Source of the DNA: Calditrichia bacterium
GTDB lineage: Bacteria > Calditrichota > Calditrichia > RBG-13-44-9 > J075
Length of the DNA stretch: 64,000 nt
Assembly: GCA_028284905.1 (NCBI GenBank)
Contig: JANQQU010000028.1
Span: 62,001 to 126,000 of the forward strand
Direction of reading: 5' to 3'
The notes beneath the pieces were generated by a model. That model worked only from the letters and a program-made list of their open reading frames with translations, made no database searches and was not told the origin of the DNA. The translations under genes and the position numbers were made by a program. Shown here in pieces: positions 16,252 to 25,199 of this stretch (the stretch's first letter is position 1; the number at the start of each line of letters is the position of its first letter).

Positions 16252-18663
16252 TTATTCGTAACGCAGACTTTCCACCGGATTGATGAAAGCTGCCCGAATG
16301 GCGTGGTAACTAACTGTTAATAGTGCAATCGTCAGGGCCAGTAATCCGGCGAGGATAAAGACGCCGGGCCCAATATCAATCCGATAGGCAAATTCCGCTA
16401 ACCAACGATTGGCCGTAAAATAGGCGATCGGTATGGCAATAACGAAGGCTATGAGAATCAGGCGGGTAAAGTCTTTTGAGATCAGCATCACCAGGTTCGG
16501 TGTGGTTGCCCCAAGCACTTTTCTGACGCCAATTTCTTTGGTGCGGCGCTCTGCGGTAAAGGATGCCAATCCGAGTAAACCCAGGCAGGCAATAAAAATC
16601 GCCAGCATTGTAAAGTAACGAATGATTTTCCCCAGCTTCTCTTCCTGGGCGTACAGCGTGGCCAAATTCTGATCCATAAACTGGTAGTTTAACGGCCAGT
16701 CGGGAACAAAGCGGTTCCAGGTTGCTTCGATATGGGCGAGGGTTTCGCGTACATTACCAGTGGTCATTTTCACGGCGAATTTACCGCCGCCAAAGCGAAT
16801 GATTAAGGGCTTTAATGGTTCCTGCAAGGGGCGGAAATGGAAATCTTTAACGACGCCAACAACCTGCCCGCTGGTAATTACCGATCCATCTGAATTGACG
16901 TGATCGATCTTTTTGCCGATCGCCTTGTCCTCCCATCCGAGCATAGCAACAGCGGTTTCATTAAGGATGAAACTGGAGGTTGAATCTGCAGAGAACTCCG
17001 GACTAAATGGCCGTCCGTCGAGCATTTCCAGACCGAGCACTTCAACAAAATCATGATTGACCCGCATGGTGCCGAGCCACTGATGTTGATCGCGGGAGAT
17101 GCCTTCCACGATGTAGGCATTTTCCACGCTGTTTTCCGAACCGGGCACGCTGCCGCCAACCGCGGTGACGCCGTGAATGGTTGGAGATTTCATAAGCTCA
17201 TTTTTAAATGGGACGAACTGGTTCCAGATACCGCCATACATATTGAAGAGAACGATTTGTTCCTTGTCGAAACCGAGATCTTTATTCTTCAGGTAATCCA
17301 GTTGATTGTAGATAACCCCTATGCAAATCAGTAATGCAATGGAAATAACAAACTGACTGGTGACCAAAATCTCCCGTAAGCGGGAACTGCCGGCGCCACG
17401 GCTGAGCGCACCCTTTAACACCTCCACGGGGCGAAATGCCGAAAGGAAAAATGCCGGATAGCTGCCAGACATAATGCCGACCAACAGACCGAGGACAAAA
17501 AGTCCTCCTAGCACGAGGGCGTTGTCAAAGTAGTTGACTTGCAGTGCTTTTCCGGTCAGTTGGTTAAACCAGGGCAAGGCGAGTTCGATGAGGATCACCG
17601 CGGTTACCATCGAGACAAAACTCAGCAGCAGCGCTTCTCCGAGAAATTGTTTCATCAACGTCCAGCGGTAAGCGCCGAGCACTTTCCGCATGCCAACTTC
17701 GCGGGCACGTCCTGCCGATCGCGCCGTGGCGAGATTCATGAAGTTGATGCATGCGATGAGGAGAATCAGTCCGGCAATCGCGGAAAAGACATAGATGTAT
17801 GCCATGTTGTTATTCGGCTCGAATTCCAGCTCCAGATGAGAATGAAGGTGAATATCTTCCATCGCTTGCAACGAGAGGGAAACACCGCCTTCCTGCAGAG
17901 AAGTAGGATAATGACGTTGCACAAATTCCGGTAATTGCGCGGCCAGGCGATCCGCGGTTGCTTTATCCGGGAGCAGTAAATAGCTCCAGGCCGCGACCCA
18001 GGCCCAGTTATTGTCGAAGCCCTGCCAGTTGTTCCACATCGCCCGCATCCCTTCGAAGGAAGCGATAAAGTCGAACTTCATATGTGAATTGCTGGGGAGA
18101 TCACGAATAACACCGGTCACTTCAAAATCAGTGCCATTGTTGTAACGAATGGTCTGTCCCATTGGGAGAACATCCCCAAAATATTTACGGGCGGTGCTTT
18201 CGGTGATAATAACATTGTTGGGGCTTTTTAAAGCTGTTTCCGGGTTGCCGAGGAGGAATTCGAAAGTGAAAATATCCAGGATGCTCGCATCGGCAAAGAG
18301 GAATTCTTCTTCCAGGTACCGTTGATCTTCATAGCTGATCATGGGCGTGTTGCCCCAGCCATGCGGATTGTAGATTTTTGCCGCAGCAATAATTTCCGGG
18401 AAATCTGCCATCAATGCCGGTGTAACCGGCCAGGAAACCGTTGCCGTGCTGGAAACGGAATTTCCCATGTTCAGGTGTCCGTTCAGGCGGTAAATATGTG
18501 GGCTGTTTTCATGAAATTTGTCATAACTAAGTTCGTCTTGCACGTAGAGCAGCATGAGCAGGCAGGCCGCAATCCCGATTGCCAATCCGGCGATGTTGAT
18601 CACAGAATAAAACTTGTGTTTGATGAGATTACGAAAGGCCACTTTGATATAGTTCTTAAACAT
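16252..18663 (-). CDS. ABC transporter permease of the FtsX/MacB type
   Basis: An 803-residue inner-membrane protein with a duplicated MacB/FtsX plan. The N-terminal helix (YSVINIAGLAIGIAACLLML) is followed by a periplasmic MacB-type domain, and three helices at about 285-410 have the ARSAGRAREVGMRKVLGA coupling motif. A second helix and periplasmic domain come next, and the last three helices (about 680-800) have ERRTKEIGVRKVLGA. FtsX-type permeases pass force from a cytoplasmic ATPase to the periplasm, for lipoprotein or peptide extrusion. No ATPase gene is adjacent, so the partner lies elsewhere. It starts 92 bases after the PfpI gene. Confidence 0.9.
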   Translation of the reverse strand: MFKNYIKVAFRNLIKHKFYSVINIAGLAIGIAACLLMLLYVQDELSYDKFHENSPHIYRLNGHLNMGNSVSSTATVSWPVTPALMADFPEIIAAAKIYNPHGWGNTPMISYEDQRYLEEEFLFADASILDIFTFEFLLGNPETALKSPNNVIITESTARKYFGDVLPMGQTIRYNNGTDFEVTGVIRDLPSNSHMKFDFIASFEGMRAMWNNWQGFDNNWAWVAAWSYLLLPDKATADRLAAQLPEFVQRHYPTSLQEGGVSLSLQAMEDIHLHSHLELEFEPNNNMAYIYVFSAIAGLILLIACINFMNLATARSAGRAREVGMRKVLGAYRWTLMKQFLGEALLLSFVSMVTAVILIELALPWFNQLTGKALQVNYFDNALVLGGLFVLGLLVGIMSGSYPAFFLSAFRPVEVLKGALSRGAGSSRLREILVTSQFVISIALLICIGVIYNQLDYLKNKDLGFDKEQIVLFNMYGGIWNQFVPFKNELMKSPTIHGVTAVGGSVPGSENSVENAYIVEGISRDQHQWLGTMRVNHDFVEVLGLEMLDGRPFSPEFSADSTSSFILNETAVAMLGWEDKAIGKKIDHVNSDGSVITSGQVVGVVKDFHFRPLQEPLKPLIIRFGGGKFAVKMTTGNVRETLAHIEATWNRFVPDWPLNYQFMDQNLATLYAQEEKLGKIIRYFTMLAIFIACLGLLGLASFTAERRTKEIGVRKVLGATTPNLVMLISKDFTRLILIAFVIAIPIAYFTANRWLAEFAYRIDIGPGVFILAGLLALTIALLTVSYHAIRAAFINPVESLRYE

Positions 18664-18755
18664 AGGCCAATTCTCCTTTGGTTATATCCTTTGCTGCTGC
18701 TACGGCAAAACTACAAACTTGTTGCTTTTCCCCATGGAGGTAACTGCAATTATTT

Positions 18756-19565
18756 CTAATCGTTAGAATCTCTGATCTCCTGCCAGTCATATTCCAGTCC
18801 CCGTGCCAGATGAGCGGCGCGCTCCCGACTGGTCATGCGTTCCACAACGTGTAGGGCGGCATCCATACCGGCAGAAAGGCCACCGGAAGTAATGATCTTC
18901 CCATTGTCGACATAGCGAACATCGCGCACGATAGTGATGTTCGGGGCGGCATTGGCCAGGCCATTAACAAGATGTCGGGTGGTGGTGGCTCGCAGGCCGT
19001 TTAGCAGTCCCGCTTTGGCGAGAATGTAGGCGCCATTACAAACGGAAAGCACAATTTGAGCACTCTCGGATTTTTCCTGCAGCCAACGTTGAACGACAGG
19101 GTCTTCCTGAGTTGCCAAAACATTTCCGCCGGGGATGAGAAGGATATCAGCAGGGGGATGATTCTCCAGGGTATATTGCGGAACCACCTGCATACCATAA
19201 ACCGTGCGAAGTTGATCCGTGGTTTTCGCCACAGAAAAGACATCAAAGTGGGCACCACCAAAGACCTCCCAGGGGCCGGTATAATCGATGATTTGTACGC
19301 CCTCAAAAACCAGCACAGCAACACGCAACGCTTCCTGTTGTTGCTGCTGCTGTCCGGCTGCTGGTTGATTTTGATCGATTGTTTTTAAATCGACATATTG
19401 CATGCCGCATTCGCCACAATAGCCGGGTTCGTCATAAATTGTTTCCAGACAATTATGGCCACAGGGTGGGCAAACGTATTGAATTTTTTCATCCTCCTGG
19501 GCGATAAGCGAGGTGGCGGAAAGAATGAGAAACAGGTAAAAAATGATTATATTAATTTTCTGCAT
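18756..19565 (-). CDS. Exported DJ-1/PfpI domain protein with an N-terminal Cys4 ribbon
   Basis: A 269-residue protein with a signal peptide (about 1-22, ending SLIAQ). Residues 30-58 form a compact Cys motif, CPPCGHNC ... CGECGMQYVD, with C32, C35, C50 and C53, close in layout to the heavy-metal-binding domain of copper pumps. After a Gln-rich linker, residues 82-262 are a GATase1/DJ-1 domain like the N-terminal half of GlxA regulators: DYTGPWEVFGGA (E101), nucleophile C177 in VLSVCNGAYILA, H199, and TSGGLSAGMDAALH. There is no HTH, and the export signal makes a sensor or enzyme in the periplasm likely. The membrane AraC protein two genes upstream carries the same ribbon. Confidence 0.85.
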   Translation of the reverse strand: MQKINIIIFYLFLILSATSLIAQEDEKIQYVCPPCGHNCLETIYDEPGYCGECGMQYVDLKTIDQNQPAAGQQQQQQEALRVAVLVFEGVQIIDYTGPWEVFGGAHFDVFSVAKTTDQLRTVYGMQVVPQYTLENHPPADILLIPGGNVLATQEDPVVQRWLQEKSESAQIVLSVCNGAYILAKAGLLNGLRATTTRHLVNGLANAAPNITIVRDVRYVDNGKIITSGGLSAGMDAALHVVERMTSRERAAHLARGLEYDWQEIRDSND

Positions 19566-19674
19566 GTTGGGCTCCGTTACTAATTATCCGTTATCCGTTT
19601 TGTGGGAGGATAATATCGAATCCCTGGCTGAAAATCGTCCGTTTGGCTTCAGTTGGACGCTTTTCTACATAAAA

Positions 19675-20031
19675 TTAATCTGCTTCTTCTTGTCCTTTCA
19701 GGGCTGGTTCGAATACGCAAAGGAATTTAGTCTCCTCTTCGATGCGTAAGATGTGCGCGTCGCCGATGCCCATGGAATAGCATGTGCCCGGCACCAGCGG
19801 CAGGGTTTTATTCTCGGCAATAATTTCTATTGATGCTTTGCCGGAGATGCAGTAGACAGTTTCGGAGTGATGTTCATAATTAATATGCAATTCCGTGCCA
19901 GCAGCGACAGTCGTTTCGTGCACGGAAAAGGGGAGGCCGTCTTCCGCAAGAAAAAATCGCCGGCTTTTCCAGCCATCGCCTGTCGCTTCCCGCTCGCTGC
20001 CAATTAATTCGCTGACGTGTTTGTATAACAT
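19675..20031 (-). CDS. ectC: L-ectoine synthase-like cupin (orphan EctC)
   Basis: A 118-residue single-domain cupin. It follows the EctC pattern closely: WKSRRFFLAEDGLPFSVHET, then GTELHINYEHHSETVYCISG and VCVFEP-like FLCVFEPALKG. The iron ligands known for ectoine synthase (Glu57, Tyr85, His93) are all present at the same numbers. EctC closes N-gamma-acetyl-diaminobutyrate to ectoine, a compatible solute. The usual C-terminal extension is missing (family about 130). No ectA or ectB lies in the window, so it may act on imported precursor or another substrate. It lies on the same strand between the PfpI and AraC genes. Confidence 0.72.
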   Translation of the reverse strand: MLYKHVSELIGSEREATGDGWKSRRFFLAEDGLPFSVHETTVAAGTELHINYEHHSETVYCISGKASIEIIAENKTLPLVPGTCYSMGIGDAHILRIEEETKFLCVFEPALKGQEEAD

Positions 20032-20064
20032 ATTTGCTCCTTTGTAATTCGTCGGGGTTAGATG

Positions 20065-20111
20065 GATGTTTTGAAATATCCAATGTCCAATAATAAATGT
20101 TCAATTTTCAA
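20065..20111. repeat. Degenerate relative of the ATGTCCAATAT element
   Basis: Contains AAATATCCAATGTCCAATAA and AATGTTCAATTTTCAAG, resembling the repeat at 8001-8074 but with poorer arms. It lies between the cupin and AraC genes. Confidence 0.45.
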
Positions 20112-20131
20112 GGGGAAAATGAAGAAATTGC

Positions 20132-21535
20132 TTAATTGATGCGGGAGCCGTTCAGGGAAGTGTTATTCAGTGAGAATTGTTTCTTGTATTGATTCGGCGT
20201 CATCAACACATGTTTTTTGAAAATTGCGTTGAAAGATGATTTTGAATTGAAGCCGGAATCGTAGGCGATCGCCAGAATGGTCAGATGACGACAGGAGGGG
20301 TCGGCCAGTTTTTCCCGGGCGGTATTAACCCGGTATTCGTTGATGAAGTCATAGAAGTTCTTTTTCAAGCCATGATTTAATACAACAGTTAGATCTTTCG
20401 GTTTGATATCCAGCCTTTCAGCGAGTTTCCCGAGGGTAAGTTCAGTATCCAGATGCGGCCGTTCGCTTTCCATTAATGTGGTTAACTGGTGGCTGTAGCG
20501 AAGAATATCCGGCTCGGAAATATTGCGGGTATACTCTGCCTGCCTGGATTCCCGCTGTGCAGAAATTAAGTTCATTCGTTGGAAATAAAATACTTCAAAA
20601 CTGAAAGCGTACATAAAAATCGCGATTAGCAGCCAGAGCGGGTAATAGGTGTAGTGAGCCATAGCGAGGTCAAAGAAAATAAGATTGATGGCATGAATAA
20701 TCACCCAGCCTGCAAAAAACAGGGCCATAAACATGAGAAATTTTTGCGGCCATAATGCGCCACTTAATAATCCCCGGACTGTTATTTCGGTGTTCGACAA
20801 AAAATTGCGGTAAGCAGCAAAGATGTAAACGAGAGCGAGAAAAATAGCAATGCTCTGCTCCCAATTATAGACAGCGAGCGTTTCCGGCGCAAGATAGACA
20901 GCTTTCTTTTCCGCCGCCGGCATGAGAAACATCGTTGCCTGGTGGATAAAACCTAAAAGAAACGGTAGAAAATGTAAGTATTCTCTGCGTGAAATTTTTC
21001 CGGGCGGATTTACTAATGCACGGGTGTAAAAGTAAATCGCCGGACCGAGCAAAAGAATAAAAGAAATAGGGAGAAAAACCAGCGCGGAACTGTCAGTTAA
21101 AAAATAGCTGAAGCTGGAGAGGCGATTTTGAAAAGGATATAAGGCTAACGTCAGCACTATTAACCCGAGGAAGACATTCGCAAAGCTCTGGCGGGATTTA
21201 AGGAAGAGCAGGAGGGCAAGGAATATTCCCATGAGAAATGCCGGATACATCAGGCGATCATATGCTGTTATATTTTGCTGATTCTGGCGAAAAAAGATCG
21301 AAAAAACATTGGCCATTTTTCCGGAAAAGCCCTCTTTAACCGGTATTAACTGCATACTACAGCTGGGGCAATTGCCGGGAGAATCCATTTCATCAAGGTC
21401 GCTGCGGCATCCGCAGGGCGGGCAGTAATAGTGCTGATGGTTATCTGCTGTCAGCGAAGATTGCGCCTGATGCGTCGGAATAACCGGGACATTGGCGGTT
21501 GTAAATATAAGTAAGAAGATGAAAAAACTCTTCAT
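20132..21535 (-). CDS. Membrane-bound AraC-type regulator with a periplasmic Cys ribbon
   Basis: A 467-residue protein. Signal or first helix at 1-15, then a Cys motif at 38-62 (CPPCGCRSDLDEM ... CPSCSMQLIPV; C38, C41, C56, C59) matching the one in the PfpI protein. About seven membrane helices follow (roughly 85-320), then a cytoplasmic region with an AraC HTH pair at the C-terminus (TILAIAYDSGFNSKSSFNAI and TPNQYKKQ). The likely role is transmembrane sensing with direct DNA binding, as in other membrane AraC regulators of this group. The frame is open 22 codons further upstream, but the start at 21535 puts a signal-like helix first. Confidence 0.82.
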   Translation of the reverse strand: MKSFFIFLLIFTTANVPVIPTHQAQSSLTADNHQHYYCPPCGCRSDLDEMDSPGNCPSCSMQLIPVKEGFSGKMANVFSIFFRQNQQNITAYDRLMYPAFLMGIFLALLLFLKSRQSFANVFLGLIVLTLALYPFQNRLSSFSYFLTDSSALVFLPISFILLLGPAIYFYTRALVNPPGKISRREYLHFLPFLLGFIHQATMFLMPAAEKKAVYLAPETLAVYNWEQSIAIFLALVYIFAAYRNFLSNTEITVRGLLSGALWPQKFLMFMALFFAGWVIIHAINLIFFDLAMAHYTYYPLWLLIAIFMYAFSFEVFYFQRMNLISAQRESRQAEYTRNISEPDILRYSHQLTTLMESERPHLDTELTLGKLAERLDIKPKDLTVVLNHGLKKNFYDFINEYRVNTAREKLADPSCRHLTILAIAYDSGFNSKSSFNAIFKKHVLMTPNQYKKQFSLNNTSLNGSRIN

Positions 21536-21686
21536 GAAATTGGTCCGGAAAAATAATTGTTCGCTGGTTCGCTTTTTGAAAGGTATATACAACCGGCACA
21601 TGCCTACTACAGATTTTCATCGCGCAACACTTTAGTATTACTGAAAAAAATGTATGAGGGTTTCAATAATCGGGGAATTGAGAGAA

Positions 21687-22322
21687 TTAGTTGTTTGCCC
21701 GGGCAAGCATTTCCATAAACTGATGCCGTGGAATTTCCCGGCCACCAAAGCTGGACAGCAACGGGGTAAGCATTTGAATATCGATCCAGGATAATCCTTC
21801 CCGGCGCATAAAATTGACCGTCTCAATTAGAGCAAACTTTGAGGCGTGGCTTTCCCGGTAATACATGCTTTCTCCGGCAAAAAAATTACCAATACGCACC
21901 CCATATAAACCTCCAACGAGCTTACCATCCTGATTATAGGTTTCAAAGCTGTGCGCATAACCGGCCTGATGAAAAGCAATGTACGCCTCGATCATTTCCG
22001 GGATAATCCAGGTGCCGTCGTCTTTACGATTTCTTAATTCTGCACATGCCCGAATAACCTCAGGGAAATTTTCATTTACCCGGAATGTGAAGTTCGCTTT
22101 TTTCAAATGGCGCAGCAGGCGGCGGGGAATATGAAATTCTTCAAAGGGAAGAATCGCCCGCATTGGCGGTGCAAACCAAAGCAGCTGCCCATTATCCATC
22201 GGCCAGGGAAAAATGCCGTTGCGATAGGCTAACAGTAAACTATCTACCTCCAAATCGCCACCAATTGCGAGCAGGCCGCTTTCAGGATCGGCAGATGCCA
22301 GGGGAGGAAATTCGACGATCAT
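21687..22322 (-). CDS. aat: Leucyl/phenylalanyl-tRNA--protein transferase
   Basis: A 211-residue N-end-rule enzyme that adds Leu or Phe from charged tRNA to proteins starting with Arg or Lys, marking them for ClpAP. The family signature is clear: FPPLASADPESGLLAIGGDL, then YRNGIFPWPM and LLWFAPPMRAIL near the N-terminus, with GTWIIPEMIEAYIAFHQAGY and SFETYNQDGKLVGGLYGVRI later. GESMYYRESHASK is intact. It is cytoplasmic. It is the first gene of the reverse-strand group, 151 bases before the AraC gene; a functional link is not evident. Confidence 0.96.
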   Translation of the reverse strand: MIVEFPPLASADPESGLLAIGGDLEVDSLLLAYRNGIFPWPMDNGQLLWFAPPMRAILPFEEFHIPRRLLRHLKKANFTFRVNENFPEVIRACAELRNRKDDGTWIIPEMIEAYIAFHQAGYAHSFETYNQDGKLVGGLYGVRIGNFFAGESMYYRESHASKFALIETVNFMRREGLSWIDIQMLTPLLSSFGGREIPRHQFMEMLARANN

Positions 22323-22610
22323 AATGCCTCGGTTTGACGATTGGAAAAATTAATCTTGTTATAATTGAATGTCCATAATAATACAATTCCGGCATGAATA
22401 TCAACAGCTATTTCCCGCTTTTCGGTTGGACAAACTAATAACGCTTAGTAGGCGTTTTTCGGCTGCAGATTTTGTTGTTTAATGGATTTTCCTTACTTTC
22501 TGCTGGTGGGAATAAACGGAATGATCTTCGGACATGTCAAAACAGGGGTGTTGATTCGGCAAGCGGGGATTCTTCCAGACAAATTACCCATTACAGCTAA
22601 AGGAGGCTTT

Positions 22611-23168
22611 ATGGTTACTATTGCTTCATTATGGTTGCCGATTTTGGTATCGGCGATATTGGTTTGGATTGTCAGTGCATTGGTGTGGATGGTAATGCCA
22701 CATCATAAATCGGATTTCCAGGGATTGCCGGATGAAGAAGGCACCCGAAAAGCACTGGGCAGTCAGAAACTCGCACCGGGACAATACATGCTGCCTTATG
22801 CGAAAACCGATGCGGAATTTAAAGACCCGGCGATGCAGAAAAAATATACAGAAGGCCCGGTCGGGATGATTACGATTATGCCCAATCAGGTACCGTCAAT
22901 GGGGAAAAATGTGGGACTTTCTTTCCTCTTTTACCTGGTCGTGGGAATTTTGGTCGCATATCTTGCCAGCCGTTCCTTGCCGGCAGATGCCTCATATCTC
23001 ACTGTTTTCCGTTTAACCGGCACCGTTGCCTGGTTGGCATACGGATTCGGGACAATTCCGGATGCGATTTGGTTTGGCCGTCCCTGGAAGTTTATCTGGA
23101 AGAACATGGCTGATGCTTTTGTTTATGCTTTGTTGACTGCAGGTACTTTCGGTTGGCTATGGTCCTGA
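22611..23168 (+). CDS. Membrane protein of unknown function
   Basis: A 185-residue protein with one N-terminal helix (LWLPILVSAILVWIVSALVW), a soluble middle segment (residues 27-90) rich in Lys and Pro with APGQYMLPYAK, and three further helices at the end with a FGTIPDAIWFGRPW loop. The ATG at 22611 has the strong ribosome site AAAGGAGG; the upstream in-frame extension is unsupported. The 288-base gap before it includes a TATAAT at 22360. No family name is certain. Confidence 0.75.
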   Translation: MVTIASLWLPILVSAILVWIVSALVWMVMPHHKSDFQGLPDEEGTRKALGSQKLAPGQYMLPYAKTDAEFKDPAMQKKYTEGPVGMITIMPNQVPSMGKNVGLSFLFYLVVGILVAYLASRSLPADASYLTVFRLTGTVAWLAYGFGTIPDAIWFGRPWKFIWKNMADAFVYALLTAGTFGWLWS

Positions 23169-23208
23169 TAATGGCTGATTGTTTATAAACACTAAGAATT
23201 AAAAAATA

Positions 23209-23264
23209 CAAATGGGCAAATATGCAAAACTGTAAATTTGCCCATTTGCCCATTTGCCCATTTG
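23209..23264. repeat. TTGCCCAT-family hairpin repeat, copy 2
   Basis: CAAATGGGCAAATATGCAAA (23209-23228) pairs, with two mismatches, with TTTGCCCATTTGCCCATTTG (23237-23256). One more unit follows. It lies between two plus-strand genes, just before the methyltransferase. Confidence 0.88.
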
Positions 23265-23282
23265 ACTTAAGCCGGAGTAACT

Positions 23283-23924
23283 ATGAGTTGCCGCCAATGT
23301 GAAGGAATCGAAAAGGAATTCAGTGAAAAGTATGTCCGGAAAGAATTGAAAAAGTACCGCAAAAAGGGTGTTTCGAAAACAACTCGTATGCTGCTGGATG
23401 CTTTGCGCAAGGAAGGCGTGAAAGATTTGACGCTGCTGGATATCGGCGGCGGCATCGGGGGTATACAGCACGCGCTGTTGAAAGATGGCGTTGCATCAGC
23501 GGTTAACGTAGATGCCTCCCGGGCATATTCCGAAGCCGCCCGCGAAGAAGCGGAACGGCAGGGGCATGGTAATCGTATCGAATTCTATCATGGGGATTTT
23601 CTGGCGGTCGCTAAAGATATTTCAATGCAGGATATTGTTACCCTGGACCGGGTAATTTGCTGCTTTGATGAAGTAGAAAAGCTCGTCGGCCTCTCAGCGG
23701 AGCGGGCGGGCAAATATTATGGGGTCATTTATCCGCGCGATGTCTGGTGGATAAAAGGGGGTTTTAACAGCGCTAACTTTTTTCTGAAGCTATTCAAACG
23801 GGATTTTCAGGCCTTTATTCATCCCACAAAACTGGTGGAAGGGATTGTCAAAAAAATCGGTCTGGAGCAGCGTATATATTACGCGACCGCCGGTATCTGG
23901 CAAGTCGCTATTTTTTCCCGCTAA
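23283..23924 (+). CDS. Class I SAM-dependent methyltransferase
   Basis: A 213-residue cytoplasmic enzyme with a Rossmann methyltransferase core: SAM-binding motif I TLLDIGGGIGGIQHAL (about 50-65), acidic end of strand 2 VNVDASRAY, and motif around EFYHGDFLAVA. A Cys-containing N-terminus (MSCRQCEGIE) precedes a basic helix. The overall plan recalls Mg-protoporphyrin O-methyltransferase relatives, but no tetrapyrrole genes are close, so the substrate is open. The 3' end overlaps the convergent ankyrin gene by four bases. Confidence 0.85.
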   Translation: MSCRQCEGIEKEFSEKYVRKELKKYRKKGVSKTTRMLLDALRKEGVKDLTLLDIGGGIGGIQHALLKDGVASAVNVDASRAYSEAAREEAERQGHGNRIEFYHGDFLAVAKDISMQDIVTLDRVICCFDEVEKLVGLSAERAGKYYGVIYPRDVWWIKGGFNSANFFLKLFKRDFQAFIHPTKLVEGIVKKIGLEQRIYYATAGIWQVAIFSR

Positions 23925-25066
23925 TTGGAAAATTCGCCACCCATTTCCCGGATAAGCGAAACAATTTCCATTTTCTTACCCATCAGGGCCATATCTCCAA
24001 CGGTAATTTTTTTCCCCTGAAAACGATAACGGCGTTTCAAATCTGTGCCGCCTTCAATAAGCGCGCGGGCTATATCCAGGCGGTTCTTTGCCATGGCATA
24101 GGATACCGGTGGGTATTCGTCCTCCGGCGCATCCGGATTCGCATCATTTTCCAACAGCAGCTTTACCATTGCTAAATCGCCATTATTTACTGCAACTTTT
24201 AGCGGGGACTTAAGCATTTTGCTTTTAATGTTTACATCAGCACCAGCCTTAATAAGCGCTTCGGCGAGGTCCGGTTGATTTGCTTCCAGGGCCAGCAATA
24301 AAGGGTTTTGATTAAATTCATTTGTGGCATGCAAACCATTGCCGCTGGCAATTAATTCTTTCGCTTCCTCAAAACGATCATGTTCTAAAGCAGATAATAA
24401 ACGACCGCCACTGCCGAAGCGCATCTGGGCGAGATAGGGAGAAAGTCCACCAATTGCGGCAAAAATCAGAACAACACCAAATAAGACTGCACTGCTATAA
24501 AAAATTGTTTCTAGTGAGAAAGGGCCAACTTTTGTTTCCCGAAGGATTTGGGTAATCCCTTCCCAAAATTGGTTGAAACTCTCTGCGGTTCCCGGTGCCT
24601 GTAGCGCCGGTGAAGCTACTTTCCAAAAAAGTAAAGGGAAGAAAAGAAAGCCCAGGCCGATCAGTAAGATGAGCAGATCTCGCACATAGAGAGCATAAAA
24701 TCCGTCTATGCGTGCTTCGCCGGAAGGGGAGAGGAGGATGTTAATTGCATCACCGGATTTATAGTATTCAAAGGCATGCACTTTCGGGGAGCGGACCTTG
24801 ATGATTTTATCATTCTCATCTTTATAGGAGAATTCCGGGTAGGTAGCGACGCTGTAAGACCACATGCTTTGGTCCAGCGAATGGGAAGTCGTCGTATTGC
24901 GGGTTTTGTGAACTTCCCGGTGATAGCCTTGAAAAGTGCCCTCCACATTTTTATTCGCATTGCTGAGAAAGCGAAAAGTGCCGGCAAACTCCCAGGCGGC
25001 AAAAATAGTAATGGCGCTGCCGGCGAGTATTAGAATCGCAAAAAATATTTTCAGTAAAGTTGGCAT
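23921..25066 (-). CDS. DUF3592 membrane protein with C-terminal ankyrin repeats
   Basis: A 381-residue protein. The N-terminal helix (LLKIFFAILILAGSAITIFA) and a second helix (LLILLIGLGFLFFPLLFW) enclose an extracytoplasmic DUF3592-like domain (GTFQGYHREVHK ... FEYYKSGDAINILLSPSG). A third helix (ETIFYSSAVLFGVVLIFAA) follows, and about four ankyrin repeats with the marks NPLLLALEANQPDLAEALI, SPLKVAVNNGDLAMVKLLL and DIARALIEGG. The ankyrin part should mediate protein contacts. The start at 25066 is chosen because the first helix begins there. Confidence 0.8.
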   Translation of the reverse strand: MPTLLKIFFAILILAGSAITIFAAWEFAGTFRFLSNANKNVEGTFQGYHREVHKTRNTTTSHSLDQSMWSYSVATYPEFSYKDENDKIIKVRSPKVHAFEYYKSGDAINILLSPSGEARIDGFYALYVRDLLILLIGLGFLFFPLLFWKVASPALQAPGTAESFNQFWEGITQILRETKVGPFSLETIFYSSAVLFGVVLIFAAIGGLSPYLAQMRFGSGGRLLSALEHDRFEEAKELIASGNGLHATNEFNQNPLLLALEANQPDLAEALIKAGADVNIKSKMLKSPLKVAVNNGDLAMVKLLLENDANPDAPEDEYPPVSYAMAKNRLDIARALIEGGTDLKRRYRFQGKKITVGDMALMGKKMEIVSLIREMGGEFSN

Positions 25067-25199
25067 ATGAATTCCCGGGGTTATTGGAATAAGGCCCGGG
25101 AATCTTTCAACTTTTTCGGAAATATTCAAGCGGATTTTTTGAATATTTAGCAGAAAGTTACGAACTTGTACCCAATCTAATGAAAAGCGGATAGATCGA

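Noticed and set aside
19675-20031. Ectoine biosynthesis operon
   Set aside because: Only the EctC-like gene is present; neighbours are regulators and a permease.
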